Below are positions 8,575-16,530 of a stretch of 64,000 bases of DNA, in pieces. The notes below the pieces were generated by a model. The model was not told the origin of the DNA and searched no databases. It worked only from the letters and a program-made list of their open reading frames with translations. The translations under genes were made by a program, and so were the position numbers. Each line of letters begins with the position of its first letter. Within the stretch, counting starts at the first letter, position 1. This stretch comes from DAOPKN01 sp035391225 (GTDB lineage: Bacteria; Thermotogota; Thermotogae; MWEM01). The stretch lies in NCBI GenBank assembly GCA_035391225.1, contig DAOPKN010000001.1, positions 124,001-188,000 of the forward strand, given 5' to 3'.

Positions 8575-9528
8575 ATGGATCAACCGATTCGTGTTTCCCC
8601 TGAAATTGAATCTGCCCTGAACCACAACCAACCCGTGGTGGCGCTCGAGTCCACCGTGATTGCCCAAGGCCTTCCCTACCCGAGGAACCTGGAAGTAGCC
8701 CAGAGCATGGAACAAACCATTCGCCACCAAGGAGCCATTCCCGCCACGATTGGGATCCTGGAAGGAGTGGTGTACGTTGGCATGAGCCCAAAGCAGGTGG
8801 AAACACTCGGAGACCCCAAAAACACCGTGCTCAAGGTGGGAGCCGCGGAAATCCCCTTTGCGGTGGGACTGAAAAAAAATGCCGCCACCACGGTCAGCGC
8901 CACTTCGCTTCTGGCCCGCGTGTGTGGAATCCACTGCTTTGCCACCGGTGGGATCGGGGGTGTGCATCGCGGGGTAAGCGAGTCGTATGACGTTTCCCAA
9001 GATATCCAGGTTCTATCCCATACCCCCATCGTGGTGGTGAGTGCAGGAGCAAAATCCATCCTTGATTTGCCCAAGACCTGTGAAAAGCTCGAAAGCGAAG
9101 GTATCTTGGTTTTGGGATACCAAACGAGCCATTTTCCGGCTTTCTACTGCCGCACCTCACCCATTTCCCTTTCCTTTCGCGTGGAAAGCCCTGAGGAAGT
9201 GGCGCGAGTTTTTTGGGCCAAAACGCGCGTGGGAAACCAGGGTGCGCTGCTGGTTGCAAACCCCGTTCCACAGAAAGATGAAATTCCCTATGATCAAGCC
9301 GACTCCTGGATCCGCACGGCCATAGACTCGGCCCACGAAATGGGGTTTGCGGGTAAGGAACTCACACCATTTTTGTTGAAAACCCTGGCGGAGAATTCCG
9401 GGGGGAAAACATTGGAATCCAACATTTCGCTTTTGCTCCACAACGCGTATTTGGCAGCGCAAATCGCCATCGCCATCGGGCACACGCACCCGGAGAATCC
9501 CCATGCCAAAATGGGTTTCGTTCGCTGA
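8575..9528 (+). CDS. psuG: Pseudouridine-5'-phosphate glycosidase
   Basis: Catalyses the reversible cleavage of pseudouridine 5'-phosphate to uracil and ribose 5-phosphate in pseudouridine breakdown. Family blocks: PVVALESTVIAQGLPYPRN at the N-terminus, GAIPATIGILEG, TTVSATSLLARVCGI, FATGGIGGVHRG, and NPHAKMGF at the C-terminus. Length is 317 residues. ATG 8575 follows a strong AAGGAGGTG. The usual partner kinase PsuK is not adjacent; instead a HIT-family gene begins two bases after the stop codon, so the two form an operon. Confidence 0.93.
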   Translation: MDQPIRVSPEIESALNHNQPVVALESTVIAQGLPYPRNLEVAQSMEQTIRHQGAIPATIGILEGVVYVGMSPKQVETLGDPKNTVLKVGAAEIPFAVGLKKNAATTVSATSLLARVCGIHCFATGGIGGVHRGVSESYDVSQDIQVLSHTPIVVVSAGAKSILDLPKTCEKLESEGILVLGYQTSHFPAFYCRTSPISLSFRVESPEEVARVFWAKTRVGNQGALLVANPVPQKDEIPYDQADSWIRTAIDSAHEMGFAGKELTPFLLKTLAENSGGKTLESNISLLLHNAYLAAQIAIAIGHTHPENPHAKMGFVR

Positions 9529-9530
9529 CC

Positions 9531-10175
9531 ATGGACTGTCCTTTCTGCCAGTTACCCAGGCACAACCCGGAGAAAATCCTGTTTGCAACCCGGCACTTTT
9601 TTTGCGTGGAAGACAAGTACCCGGTGAACCCCGGGCACGTACTGGTGGTTTCCCGAAGGCACGTTCCCACCGTTTTGGAATGCGAGCCGGCCGAATGGAA
9701 AGACTTGGAAGTCGCGCTGCGAAAGGCCAAGGAACACTTGGAGCAAGTGCGTGCGCCTTCCGGGTTCAACGTCGGGTTCAACGTTGGCCAGGATGCGGGC
9801 CAAACCATTTTCCATGCCCACGTGCACGTGATTTCCAGGTATCCCGGCGATACCGATCCATCCTGCCCCGAACCACTCCGGGTGAAGATCCCACGCTTGG
9901 AATACCTGCGGGACAACGATCTCTTCAAGAAGGTTATTTACTCCGAGGCCATCGAGAAGAGGATCCAGCAAAGGAAAGACCGGCTACCTGCAACCGGTGC
10001 GGCCAGCACGATGGAGCTTCGCAGCGCGTTACTGGATGCAGCGCGTTCCTACCACGAAAACGGGGATAGTGACCAGCTCACCAAGATGCTGGATTTGATC
10101 GCCCGTATTGCACTGGAGAACGAGGGGGAAGAAGAGGGACAGAACGGTTTTCCCGGCGAATCCGCCAAGCCTTGA
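9531..10175 (+). CDS. HIT family hydrolase with C-terminal extension
   Basis: Histidine-triad nucleotide-binding protein. The N-terminus MDCPFCQ has the zinc-site Cys pair of one HIT branch, and the catalytic triad is HAHVHVISRY (near residue 98). The core ends near residue 125. About 85 further residues lack recognisable motifs but include a helical, acidic tail. HIT proteins hydrolyse nucleoside phosphoramidates or dinucleoside polyphosphates; the exact substrate is not deducible. The last codons overlap the -35 box of the tRNA promoter. Confidence 0.88.
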   Translation: MDCPFCQLPRHNPEKILFATRHFFCVEDKYPVNPGHVLVVSRRHVPTVLECEPAEWKDLEVALRKAKEHLEQVRAPSGFNVGFNVGQDAGQTIFHAHVHVISRYPGDTDPSCPEPLRVKIPRLEYLRDNDLFKKVIYSEAIEKRIQQRKDRLPATGAASTMELRSALLDAARSYHENGDSDQLTKMLDLIARIALENEGEEEGQNGFPGESAKP

Positions 10176-10200
10176 CAAACCAAACCTTTTCGTGTAATAT
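10172..10200 (+). promoter_or_regulatory. Promoter of the tRNA-Glu-Val-Phe cluster
   Basis: A perfect TTGACA at 10172-10177, a 17-base spacer and TAATAT at 10195-10200. The -35 box overlaps the stop codon of the HIT gene. The predicted start is about 11 bases before the first tRNA. Confidence 0.8.
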
Positions 10201-10217
10201 ATAGCACGTTGCACCAG

Positions 10218-10293
10218 GCCCCCATCGTCCAGCGGTCTAGGACATCACCCTTTCAAGGTGGAGACCGGGGTTCGAACCCCCGTGGGGGCGCCA
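10218..10293 (+). tRNA. tRNA-Glu (anticodon TTC)
   Basis: The acceptor arms GCCCCCA/TGGGGGC pair fully. The anticodon loop CTTTCAA gives anticodon TTC. The T arm CGGGG-TTCGAAC-CCCCG is perfect. CCA is encoded at 10291-10293. Length is 76. Confidence 0.97.
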
Positions 10294-10307
10294 GGTATTC
10301 GAAGCGT

Positions 10308-10382
10308 GGGCGCGTAGCTCAGCGGGAGAGCGTCTGCCTTACAAGCAGAATGTCGTAGGTTCAAATCCTGCCGCGCCCACCA
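10308..10382 (+). tRNA. tRNA-Val (anticodon TAC)
   Basis: Acceptor GGGCGCG/CGCGCCC, D arm GCTC/GAGC, anticodon stem TCTGC/GCAGA with loop CTTACAA (anticodon TAC), and T loop TTCAAAT. CCA is encoded. Length is 75. Confidence 0.97.
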
Positions 10383-10389
10383 GGAACAT

Positions 10390-10465
10390 GCCAAGGTAGC
10401 TCAGTCGGTAGAGCAGTGGACTGAAAATCCTCGTGTCGGCAGTTCAATTCTGCCCCTTGGCACCA
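10390..10465 (+). tRNA. tRNA-Phe (anticodon GAA)
   Basis: Acceptor GCCAAGG/CCTTGGC, D arm GCTC/GAGC, anticodon loop CTGAAAA (anticodon GAA). CCA is encoded. The anticodon stem GTGGA/TCCTC contains a T-T mismatch at its second pair (positions 28-42). Confidence 0.96.
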
Positions 10466-10500
10466 AAAAAACCCCGGTTTCCCGGGGTTTTTTTCTTTTT
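10466..10500 (+). terminator. Bidirectional intrinsic terminator between tRNA-Phe and the convergent membrane-protein gene
   Basis: The stem AACCCCGG/CCGGGGTT is followed by a T-rich run on the plus strand and preceded by an A-run, so the minus strand also ends in a T-run. It would serve both the tRNA transcript and the convergent gene at 10525. Confidence 0.88.
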
Positions 10501-10524
10501 TCTTTCCCTTGCTTTCGGAAATGC

Positions 10525-11040
10525 TCAGGGTGCGAACACAAAGAACGGTGGAACAAGTTTTTGGGCCAGGAGCAAGAGCAACAGGCCGTAAAGCGAAGAG
10601 GATAAGCCCAGTATCCAGGCTGCCAGGGCAAACCCGGATTTGACCCGCAAAAAAGCAACAAGCCCCAGGATTACCGAAATGGGGCCAAGGAATAGCGGCA
10701 GAAAAAGGATCGAACACAAGGCCAGGATGACCGCGGCGATCCCGAGTTCGAAAGGAGACATTCCTGCCTTTTCTCCGGGGACGGGCGGTGTACGTTCCGG
10801 GGAGGAATGCGTTGGGCGCGATTCACTTCTGCGCAGCGCCTGGAAAAAGAGCGCGGGATCATTGGGCGGGACTTTCCCCGAATAGACCCTTTCCACCAAG
10901 AAATCCACCGTGCCAGTGGGGATGGAAGGGAACATGTTGTAGGCTTTTTGCCGGGTAGAGTACCGACCTTCTCCGTCTTGTTGCGCGCGGCTGACGAAAG
11001 CGATCAAGTCTTTTAGGTTTTCGTTGTTCATCGTTTCCAC
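10525..11040 (-). CDS. Hypothetical membrane protein with two C-terminal helices
   Basis: A 171-residue protein I do not recognise as a named family. Residues 1-70 are soluble and helical (LKDLIAFVSRAQQDGEGRYS). A proline/serine-rich linker follows at about 75-95. Two long hydrophobic segments at about 98-130 and 135-165 resemble small DUF4190-like membrane modules. GTG 11040 is preferred because GGAGGTGA sits 6 bases upstream; ATG 11031 is the alternative. It has its own extended -10 (TGTTATAAT) and ends at the tRNA terminator, so it is a single-gene unit. Confidence 0.6.
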   Translation of the reverse strand: METMNNENLKDLIAFVSRAQQDGEGRYSTRQKAYNMFPSIPTGTVDFLVERVYSGKVPPNDPALFFQALRRSESRPTHSSPERTPPVPGEKAGMSPFELGIAAVILALCSILFLPLFLGPISVILGLVAFLRVKSGFALAAWILGLSSSLYGLLLLLLAQKLVPPFFVFAP

Positions 11041-11059
11041 ATCTTCACCTCCGATTCGA

Positions 11060-11068
11060 ATTATAACA
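11060..11068 (-). promoter_or_regulatory. Candidate extended -10 promoter for the 11040 membrane-protein gene
   Basis: Minus strand TGTTATAAT, a perfect TATAAT with TGn extension, about 20 bases before the GTG start. No clear -35. Confidence 0.55.
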
Positions 11069-11117
11069 TTTTTTTCTTCTGTCTAATTCGCGTTCCGCGT
11101 TCTTTCCCCCAAAAATG

Positions 11118-11126
11118 TGGTAGAAT
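11118..11126 (+). promoter_or_regulatory. Candidate extended -10 promoter for the prmC-ruvB-kam-pil operon
   Basis: TGGTAGAAT, a TGn-extended -10, about 20 bases before the prmC ATG. No consensus -35. No other promoter or terminator is obvious before the terminator at 26450, so this may drive about 15 kb. Confidence 0.45.
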
Positions 11127-11146
11127 AATAGCTGGCAGGTGTTTTC

Positions 11147-11995
11147 ATGAAACAGGAACAGAAGACGTGGGATACAGGTTCTGTGATTTTGTGGGCGCAG
11201 GAGTATTTTTCCCGGAAGCAAATCCCGCAACCTCGTCTCAGCGCAGAACTCCTTTTGGCCCATGCAACGGGCTTGTCCCGCACGGGTTTGTATACACGGT
11301 GGGGGGAAGAAGTTTCCGCACCGAGCCTTTCCACTTTCAAGGAGGGACTCAAGCAGTTGGTTGCCGGGATTCCCCTTGCACACATTACCGGCCACAAGAA
11401 CTTCATGGGCTGGGATTTTTGCGTGGACCAACGTGTGCTGATTCCCCGCCCCGAGACAGAAGAGCTTGTTGAATGGGTGGTGCAGGAGTACAAGGGCTTC
11501 TCCCCGGTGTTCTTCGACTTGGGAACGGGAAGTGGCGTCATCGCGGTATGCTTGGCGCGTTTCTTTCCGGGCTCCCAAGTTCTGGCGACGGATGTTTCCA
11601 AACCGGCCTTGGAGGTAGCACGTGAGAATGCCCGCCGTTTGGGTGTGGAAAAGCAGGTTTGTTTCCAAGAAGCGGATTTCCTGGACATCCCGGAAGAATG
11701 GCTGCACCAAGTTGATGTGGTGGTCTGCAATCCGCCGTACGTGGCGATTGACGATGCTTGTCTTTGCGCCCAGGTTCGCGAGAACGAACCGCATCTTGCG
11801 CTTTTTGGGGGAGAGGATGGGTTGGCCTTTTTTCGACGGATTCGCGAGAATGCACCCCGGTTGCAGGGTAAAACGTTATTCTGCGAGATGGGTTTCGACC
11901 AGAAAGAAGCGCTGCAAACCCTTTTTCAGGAGTTCTCTCCAACTTTTCAAAGAGATCTCTTTGGAAACTGGCGAATGGTGAAAATTTGTGTTTGA
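11147..11995 (+). CDS. prmC: Release factor glutamine methyltransferase PrmC (HemK)
   Basis: SAM-dependent N5-glutamine methyltransferase that modifies the GGQ motif of peptide chain release factors. The helical N-terminal domain includes AELLLAHATG. The Rossmann methyltransferase domain has FDLGTGSGVIAVCLA (SAM loop, near residue 125) and the amide-methylase signature VVCNPPYV (near 190). Length is 282, normal for the family. The stop codon is about 10 bases from the TTG of ruvB. Usually prmC sits beside prfA, which is not seen here. Confidence 0.95.
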   Translation: MKQEQKTWDTGSVILWAQEYFSRKQIPQPRLSAELLLAHATGLSRTGLYTRWGEEVSAPSLSTFKEGLKQLVAGIPLAHITGHKNFMGWDFCVDQRVLIPRPETEELVEWVVQEYKGFSPVFFDLGTGSGVIAVCLARFFPGSQVLATDVSKPALEVARENARRLGVEKQVCFQEADFLDIPEEWLHQVDVVVCNPPYVAIDDACLCAQVRENEPHLALFGGEDGLAFFRRIRENAPRLQGKTLFCEMGFDQKEALQTLFQEFSPTFQRDLFGNWRMVKICV

Positions 11996-12004
11996 GGTGA
12001 TGCA

Positions 12005-13066
12005 TTGACCTTTGAAGGTGGGGCGGATTTCCTTTCGGATTCGCGAATCGTTTCTGCGGTAGATCGTGCGGATGAACCCCAGTTCGCCGTGTTGCGCCCG
12101 CGAACCCTGAACGAGTATATTGGCCAAAAGAAGTTGAAACAGCGGATTCATGTAGCCATCCAGGCGGCGAAGTTGCGCAAGGAACCGCTTGACCATGTTT
12201 TACTGGCAGGACCTCCGGGATTGGGGAAAACAACCTTTGCAAACGTGATTGCCCACGAAATGGAAAGCAACCTACACATCACTTCCGGGCCGGTCATCGA
12301 AAAGCAAGGGGACCTTGCCGCGATTTTGACCAGTCTCGAGGCGGGGGACGTTCTTTTCATCGACGAGATTCACCGCTTGAGCCGAGTGGTGGAAGAGGTT
12401 TTGTATTCGGCGATGGAAGATTTCTCCCTGGATATTTTGATCGGCAAAGGGCCGGGAGCCCGATCCATACGGATTGACCTGAATCGTTTCACGCTGATTG
12501 GTGCCACGACGCGCAGTGGATTGCTGACCTCCCCCCTGCGAAATCGCTTTGGCATGGTCATGGAGCTGGATTTTTACCCCGAGGAGGATCTGGTCACCAT
12601 TATTCAGCGCTCTGCCAAGATCCTGGGTACGGGGATCCACGAGGAAGCGGCAAAAGTTGCCGCACGCCGTTCCCGGGGAACTCCCCGCGTCGCGAATCGC
12701 TTGCTGAAAAGGATTCGGGATTTTGCCACCGTGGAGGGCAAAGAAACCATCGGTGTACAAGATGCCGAAAAAGCCATGGAGATGTTGGAGATCGACCAAT
12801 TCGGATTGGATTACATGGACCGAAAGATCCTGCGCGTGCTCATCGAGCACTACAACGGGGGCCCTGCGGGGGTACGCGCCATCGCAGCAGCAGTAGGACT
12901 GGAGAGCGATACGATCAGCGAGGTATACGAGCCGTACCTGATCCAGGCGGGTTTCTTGATTCGGAGTCACCGGGGGCGAAGCGTGACACGCAAAAGCTTT
13001 GGCCACCTTGGATACGCCGTTCCAGAGCATTGGGAAAAGATGCCCCTTTTCCAGGCTGGAGAATAG
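12005..13066 (+). CDS. ruvB: Holliday junction branch migration helicase RuvB
   Basis: Hexameric AAA+ motor that drives branch migration with RuvA. It shows LRPRTLNEYIGQ, Walker A AGPPGLGKTTFAN (near residue 68), Walker B LFIDEIHRLS, sensor TLIGATTRSG, the arginine-finger region SPLRNRFG, and a C-terminal winged helix with GGPAGVRAIA and HRGRSVTRKSFGHLG. Length is 353. The start is TTG, preceded by GAGGTGA. ruvA and ruvC are not present here. The kamD gene begins 20 bases downstream. Confidence 0.97.
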   Translation: MTFEGGADFLSDSRIVSAVDRADEPQFAVLRPRTLNEYIGQKKLKQRIHVAIQAAKLRKEPLDHVLLAGPPGLGKTTFANVIAHEMESNLHITSGPVIEKQGDLAAILTSLEAGDVLFIDEIHRLSRVVEEVLYSAMEDFSLDILIGKGPGARSIRIDLNRFTLIGATTRSGLLTSPLRNRFGMVMELDFYPEEDLVTIIQRSAKILGTGIHEEAAKVAARRSRGTPRVANRLLKRIRDFATVEGKETIGVQDAEKAMEMLEIDQFGLDYMDRKILRVLIEHYNGGPAGVRAIAAAVGLESDTISEVYEPYLIQAGFLIRSHRGRSVTRKSFGHLGYAVPEHWEKMPLFQAGE

Positions 13067-13086
13067 ATTTTTTTCAGGAGGAGCAA

Positions 13087-14661
13087 ATGGAAAGACTGAG
13101 CTTGAACGTAGACCGAGCACTGGTTTCCCAAGCCAAGGATTTGGCCCGCGGAATCGTGGAGGACGTGTTTGGGTTTATCTCCGACCATACCACTGATAGT
13201 ATCGAAAGGGCTGTTGCGCGTTTCTTCGGCGTGGATGGTGTGGATTCGGAAAATGTGCCGCTCCCGAACGTTTTGATCCATCACCTCGAGCAGAAAGGGG
13301 TTTTGGACCTGGGAAGCGCTTTTTGGATTGCAAACGGTTGCTTGGCAAAGAACCTTTCGCCCAACGAACTGGCCCTTGCCGTATCCCGCGGAGAGCTTGA
13401 CCTCACCCAAATTGCTGCGCAACCTGCCGATGCGGTTCAGGGATGGGTTTCGCGCATGTGCAAGCGTGCGGTGGATTACCTCGAAAACGTGCGCGACCAG
13501 CGGGAAGAGATGATCGAGAACATGACCGACCCCCCGCGCCCCTACCGTTACGTCATCGTGGCCACCGGCAATATCTACGAGGATGTCGTGCAGGCCCAGG
13601 CAGCAGCCAAGCAAGGTGCCGACGTGATCGCCGTGATCCGTTCCACCGCGCAAAGCCTGCTGGATTACGTTCCCTTCGGAGCCACTACGGAAGGTTTTGG
13701 CGGAACCTACGCCACGCAGGAGAATTTCCGGATCATGCGCAAAGCCCTGGACGAGGTATCGAAGGGGGAAGAGAGGTACATTCGCCTCGTGAACTACGCC
13801 TCGGGGCTTTGCATGCCCGAAATCGCCATGATGGGTGCCTGGGAAGGACTGGATTTTTTGCTGAACGATTCCATGTACGGCATCCTGTTCCGGGACATCA
13901 ACATGAAGCGTACGTTCGTGGACCAACACTTTTCCCGGTTGATCTGCGCTCTTTCCCATATCACCATTAACACCGGTGAAGACAATTACCTCACCACTTC
14001 CGATGCCATTGAAAAAGCCTACGCTGTGACCGCTTCGCAGTTGATCAACGAGGCCTTTGCCAAGAAGGCGGGGATGCAGGAGAGCTACATGGGCTTGGGG
14101 CACGCCTTTGAGATCAACCCGGACATCAAGAACGGGTTACTGTACGAAATTGCACACGCGATGCTGGCCCGGGAGCTGTTCCCGAAGGCGAGCTTGAAGT
14201 ACATGCCCCCTACCAAGCACATGACCGGAAACATCTTCAAGGGGTATGCCATGAACACCCTGTTTAACCTTGTGTCGGTGTTGACCGGTCAAGATATCCA
14301 GTTGCTCGGGATGCTCACCGAGGCCATCCACACGCCTTTCTTGCAGGATCGTTTCCTTGCGCTGCAAAACGCGGATTACGTTTTTCAAAACGCGCGCAAC
14401 CTGGGCAACGAACTGGGATTTCGCGGGGGAGGCTTCGTGGAAAAGCGTGCCAATGAGGTGCTGAAACAAGCCTTGAACCTTTTGGAACATGTTTCGGACG
14501 TGGGACTCATGAAATCCATCTCCGAGGGTCATTTCGCGGATATCCAGCGGGGGGAAAACAGGGGCAAGGGGCTGGCAGGCGTGGTGAAAAAATCCGTGGA
14601 TTACTACAACCCCTTCTTGGAGGAAATCCAGCGAAGGCTGGGAATGGAGGGGACACGATGA
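13087..14661 (+). CDS. kamD: Lysine 5,6-aminomutase alpha subunit
   Basis: Large subunit of the adenosylcobalamin- and PLP-dependent D-lysine / L-beta-lysine 5,6-aminomutase, which shifts the terminal amino group during lysine fermentation. The 524-residue protein forms a TIM barrel. Characteristic stretches include TDPPRPYRYVIVATGNIYED, PFGATTEGFGGTYAT, CALSHITINTGEDNYLTT and MPPTKHMTGNIFKGY. ATG 13087 follows TCAGGAGGAG. It overlaps kamE by four bases. The other lysine fermentation genes (kamA, kdd, kce, kal) and the known reactivase genes kamB/kamC are not in this window. Confidence 0.93.
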   Translation: MERLSLNVDRALVSQAKDLARGIVEDVFGFISDHTTDSIERAVARFFGVDGVDSENVPLPNVLIHHLEQKGVLDLGSAFWIANGCLAKNLSPNELALAVSRGELDLTQIAAQPADAVQGWVSRMCKRAVDYLENVRDQREEMIENMTDPPRPYRYVIVATGNIYEDVVQAQAAAKQGADVIAVIRSTAQSLLDYVPFGATTEGFGGTYATQENFRIMRKALDEVSKGEERYIRLVNYASGLCMPEIAMMGAWEGLDFLLNDSMYGILFRDINMKRTFVDQHFSRLICALSHITINTGEDNYLTTSDAIEKAYAVTASQLINEAFAKKAGMQESYMGLGHAFEINPDIKNGLLYEIAHAMLARELFPKASLKYMPPTKHMTGNIFKGYAMNTLFNLVSVLTGQDIQLLGMLTEAIHTPFLQDRFLALQNADYVFQNARNLGNELGFRGGGFVEKRANEVLKQALNLLEHVSDVGLMKSISEGHFADIQRGENRGKGLAGVVKKSVDYYNPFLEEIQRRLGMEGTR

Positions 14662-15437
14662 AAATCAACCTGAACCCGAAACTCCAACTGGATCCCCAAC
14701 ATGTTTCCTCCTACGGGGATGCCACGAACGATGGAGCGGTGCAGCTCTCCTTTACCCTTCCCGTACCTTTTGGCGGAGTGGCGAAGGAAGCCGCCAGGCG
14801 CTTCGTGATGAACATGGGTTTTCAAAAGGCGGAAGTGGTTTCCATGGAAGACCTGGGGGAAGGCTTCAGCTTTTTCGTGGTGTTTGGGCATACCTCCCTG
14901 GGGGTAGATATCTCGAACATTCACGTGGTGGAATTGGACTTCCAACACATGGAACGGGAGGAAGTGGATCGCTTTATCCAGCAGGGAATCGGCAGGAAAG
15001 TGGTGGTCGTGGGTGCCACCATAGAAAGCGATGCACACACCGTGGGGTTGGATGCCATCCTGAACATGAAGGGGTACCACGGGGACTACGGCCTGGAGCG
15101 GTACCAGATGTTTGATGTCGTGAACATGGGTTCGCAGGTATCTTGCGAAGACTTGATCGCAACTGTCAAGGAGGTTCACGCAGACGCCATCTTGGTTTCC
15201 CAGATCGTGAGCCAACGGAACATCCATATCCAGAACCTCACACGCTTGATGGAAATGATGGAGCACGAAAAGGTTCGCGACAACGTAGTGGCCGTCGTGG
15301 GAGGACCACGGATCGGGCATGAGTTGGCGATCGAGTTGGGGTACGACGCGGGTTTTGGCCCGGGAACCGTTCCGAGCCAGGTGGCGAGTTTTCTCGTACT
15401 AAAACTGGTCGAACGAAAGGAAAGGGATCGGAAATGA
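14658..15437 (+). CDS. kamE: Lysine 5,6-aminomutase beta subunit
   Basis: Small subunit (259 residues) that carries the cobalamin-binding Rossmann domain and the PLP lysine. The motif DAHTVG provides the cobalt-ligand His at residue 127. Exactly 11 residues later, Lys138 in ILNMKGYHGDYG corresponds to the PLP-binding Lys of characterised enzymes (His133/Lys144). The N-terminal dimerisation part precedes residue 110. The C-terminus shows AVVGGPRIGHELA, the glycine-rich loop of the B12 fold. It overlaps both kamD and the following GTPase gene by four bases, implying balanced, coupled translation. Confidence 0.93.
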   Translation: MKINLNPKLQLDPQHVSSYGDATNDGAVQLSFTLPVPFGGVAKEAARRFVMNMGFQKAEVVSMEDLGEGFSFFVVFGHTSLGVDISNIHVVELDFQHMEREEVDRFIQQGIGRKVVVVGATIESDAHTVGLDAILNMKGYHGDYGLERYQMFDVVNMGSQVSCEDLIATVKEVHADAILVSQIVSQRNIHIQNLTRLMEMMEHEKVRDNVVAVVGGPRIGHELAIELGYDAGFGPGTVPSQVASFLVLKLVERKERDRK

Positions 15438-16504
15438 TGCCGGTAGGACACGAACCCCTGATTGGTTTGATCGGCCTGCCAATGGTGGGAAAGACCACCC
15501 TGTTCAACCTTCTGAGTGGACAGCATCCGGACCATGTTTCGCACACTGGCGGAGAAACACGCGTGGTGCACGTTTTCGATGTTCGGGTGGAGAAACTTTC
15601 CCAGATGTACAACCCCAAGAAAACGATTTTTGCCTCGCTGCAGTTCACCGATACCGATGGCCTCGATCCCAAGGCGGGTGCGCGGGAGAGGAACCGCGTT
15701 TTCGGGCAGATCCAAAAGGTGGATGCGTTGGTTTGGGTAATCGCCCAGTTCGATTCACTGGGATTGGACGCCTCACAGCAAGTGGAAGACATCCACTCGG
15801 AGATCATTCTTCACGACTTGGAGCGCGTGGAATCCCAGATCCAACGGTTGGAATCTGCCAAGAGGAAACTGGAGCATGCGGAACAGGAAGCCCTGGATTT
15901 CTTGCACCAACTCAAACTTCCCCTGGATGAAGGTGTTTTCCCAGATGTGTCCGAAAAAAGCGAGGAGTTTTTCCGGGCCCTTTCCTCGTACGGGCTTTTC
16001 TCGCTCAAGCCTTCCATGGTAGTTCTCAACAGTGATGAAAAGCATTTCCGAAAGGGAGTGGGCCTTTCGGAAGAATGGAAAAAGACCATTGCGCAGAATC
16101 ACCTGGGTTGGATGGAAATCTGTGGCAAGTACGAAATGGAAATGATGGATTTGGAGGAGACCGAGCGGCAAGAATTCTTGCAAGACCTTGGGATCCGGGA
16201 AAGTGGAATCCAGCGCTTGAGCAAAATGGTGTTCGACCACGTGGGTTTGATTTCCTTTTTCACCGTTGGGGAGGACGAGGTACGTTCATGGACGGTGCAC
16301 CGGGGATGTTCTGCCAGGGAAGCCGCCGGCCGCATCCACTCGGACTTGGAAAGAGGCTTTATCCGTGCGGAAATCATGAAAACCGAGGAATTGTTGGAAC
16401 AGGGCTCGGAAAAAGCGTTGAAGGAAAAGGGTTTGTTCAAGGTCGTGGGAAAAGAGCACGTCGTGGAAGACGGAGATATTTTGCACATTCGATTTAACGT
16501 GTAG
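15434..16504 (+). CDS. YchF/OLA1-like GTPase translationally coupled to kamDE
   Basis: P-loop NTPase of the Obg/YchF branch, 356 residues. G1 is GLPMVGKTTLFNLLSG (near residue 14). G3 reads DTDGL where YchF has DIAGL. G4 is NSDE, the NxxE form typical of YchF rather than NKxD. A coiled-coil insertion lies near 130-170. The C-terminal TGS/DUF933 domain is clear (SWTVHRGCSAREAAGRIHSD, then GFIRAEIM and VEDGDILHIRFNV). It is divergent from housekeeping YchF and is probably a paralogue. The four-base overlap with kamE suggests a role linked to the aminomutase; that is inference. Confidence 0.83.
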   Translation: MMPVGHEPLIGLIGLPMVGKTTLFNLLSGQHPDHVSHTGGETRVVHVFDVRVEKLSQMYNPKKTIFASLQFTDTDGLDPKAGARERNRVFGQIQKVDALVWVIAQFDSLGLDASQQVEDIHSEIILHDLERVESQIQRLESAKRKLEHAEQEALDFLHQLKLPLDEGVFPDVSEKSEEFFRALSSYGLFSLKPSMVVLNSDEKHFRKGVGLSEEWKKTIAQNHLGWMEICGKYEMEMMDLEETERQEFLQDLGIRESGIQRLSKMVFDHVGLISFFTVGEDEVRSWTVHRGCSAREAAGRIHSDLERGFIRAEIMKTEELLEQGSEKALKEKGLFKVVGKEHVVEDGDILHIRFNV

Positions 16505-16530
16505 GTTACCAATTTTTTGGGGGGGTTGCA

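Noticed and set aside
13030..13086. An upstream in-frame ATG that would extend kamD
   Set aside because: It overlaps the end of ruvB, has no ribosome-binding site, and the ATG at 13087 follows a strong AGGAGG.
13087..14661. A cobalamin riboswitch upstream of kamDE
   Set aside because: Only 20 bases separate ruvB from kamD, too short for a B12 riboswitch, and no B12-box sequence is visible.
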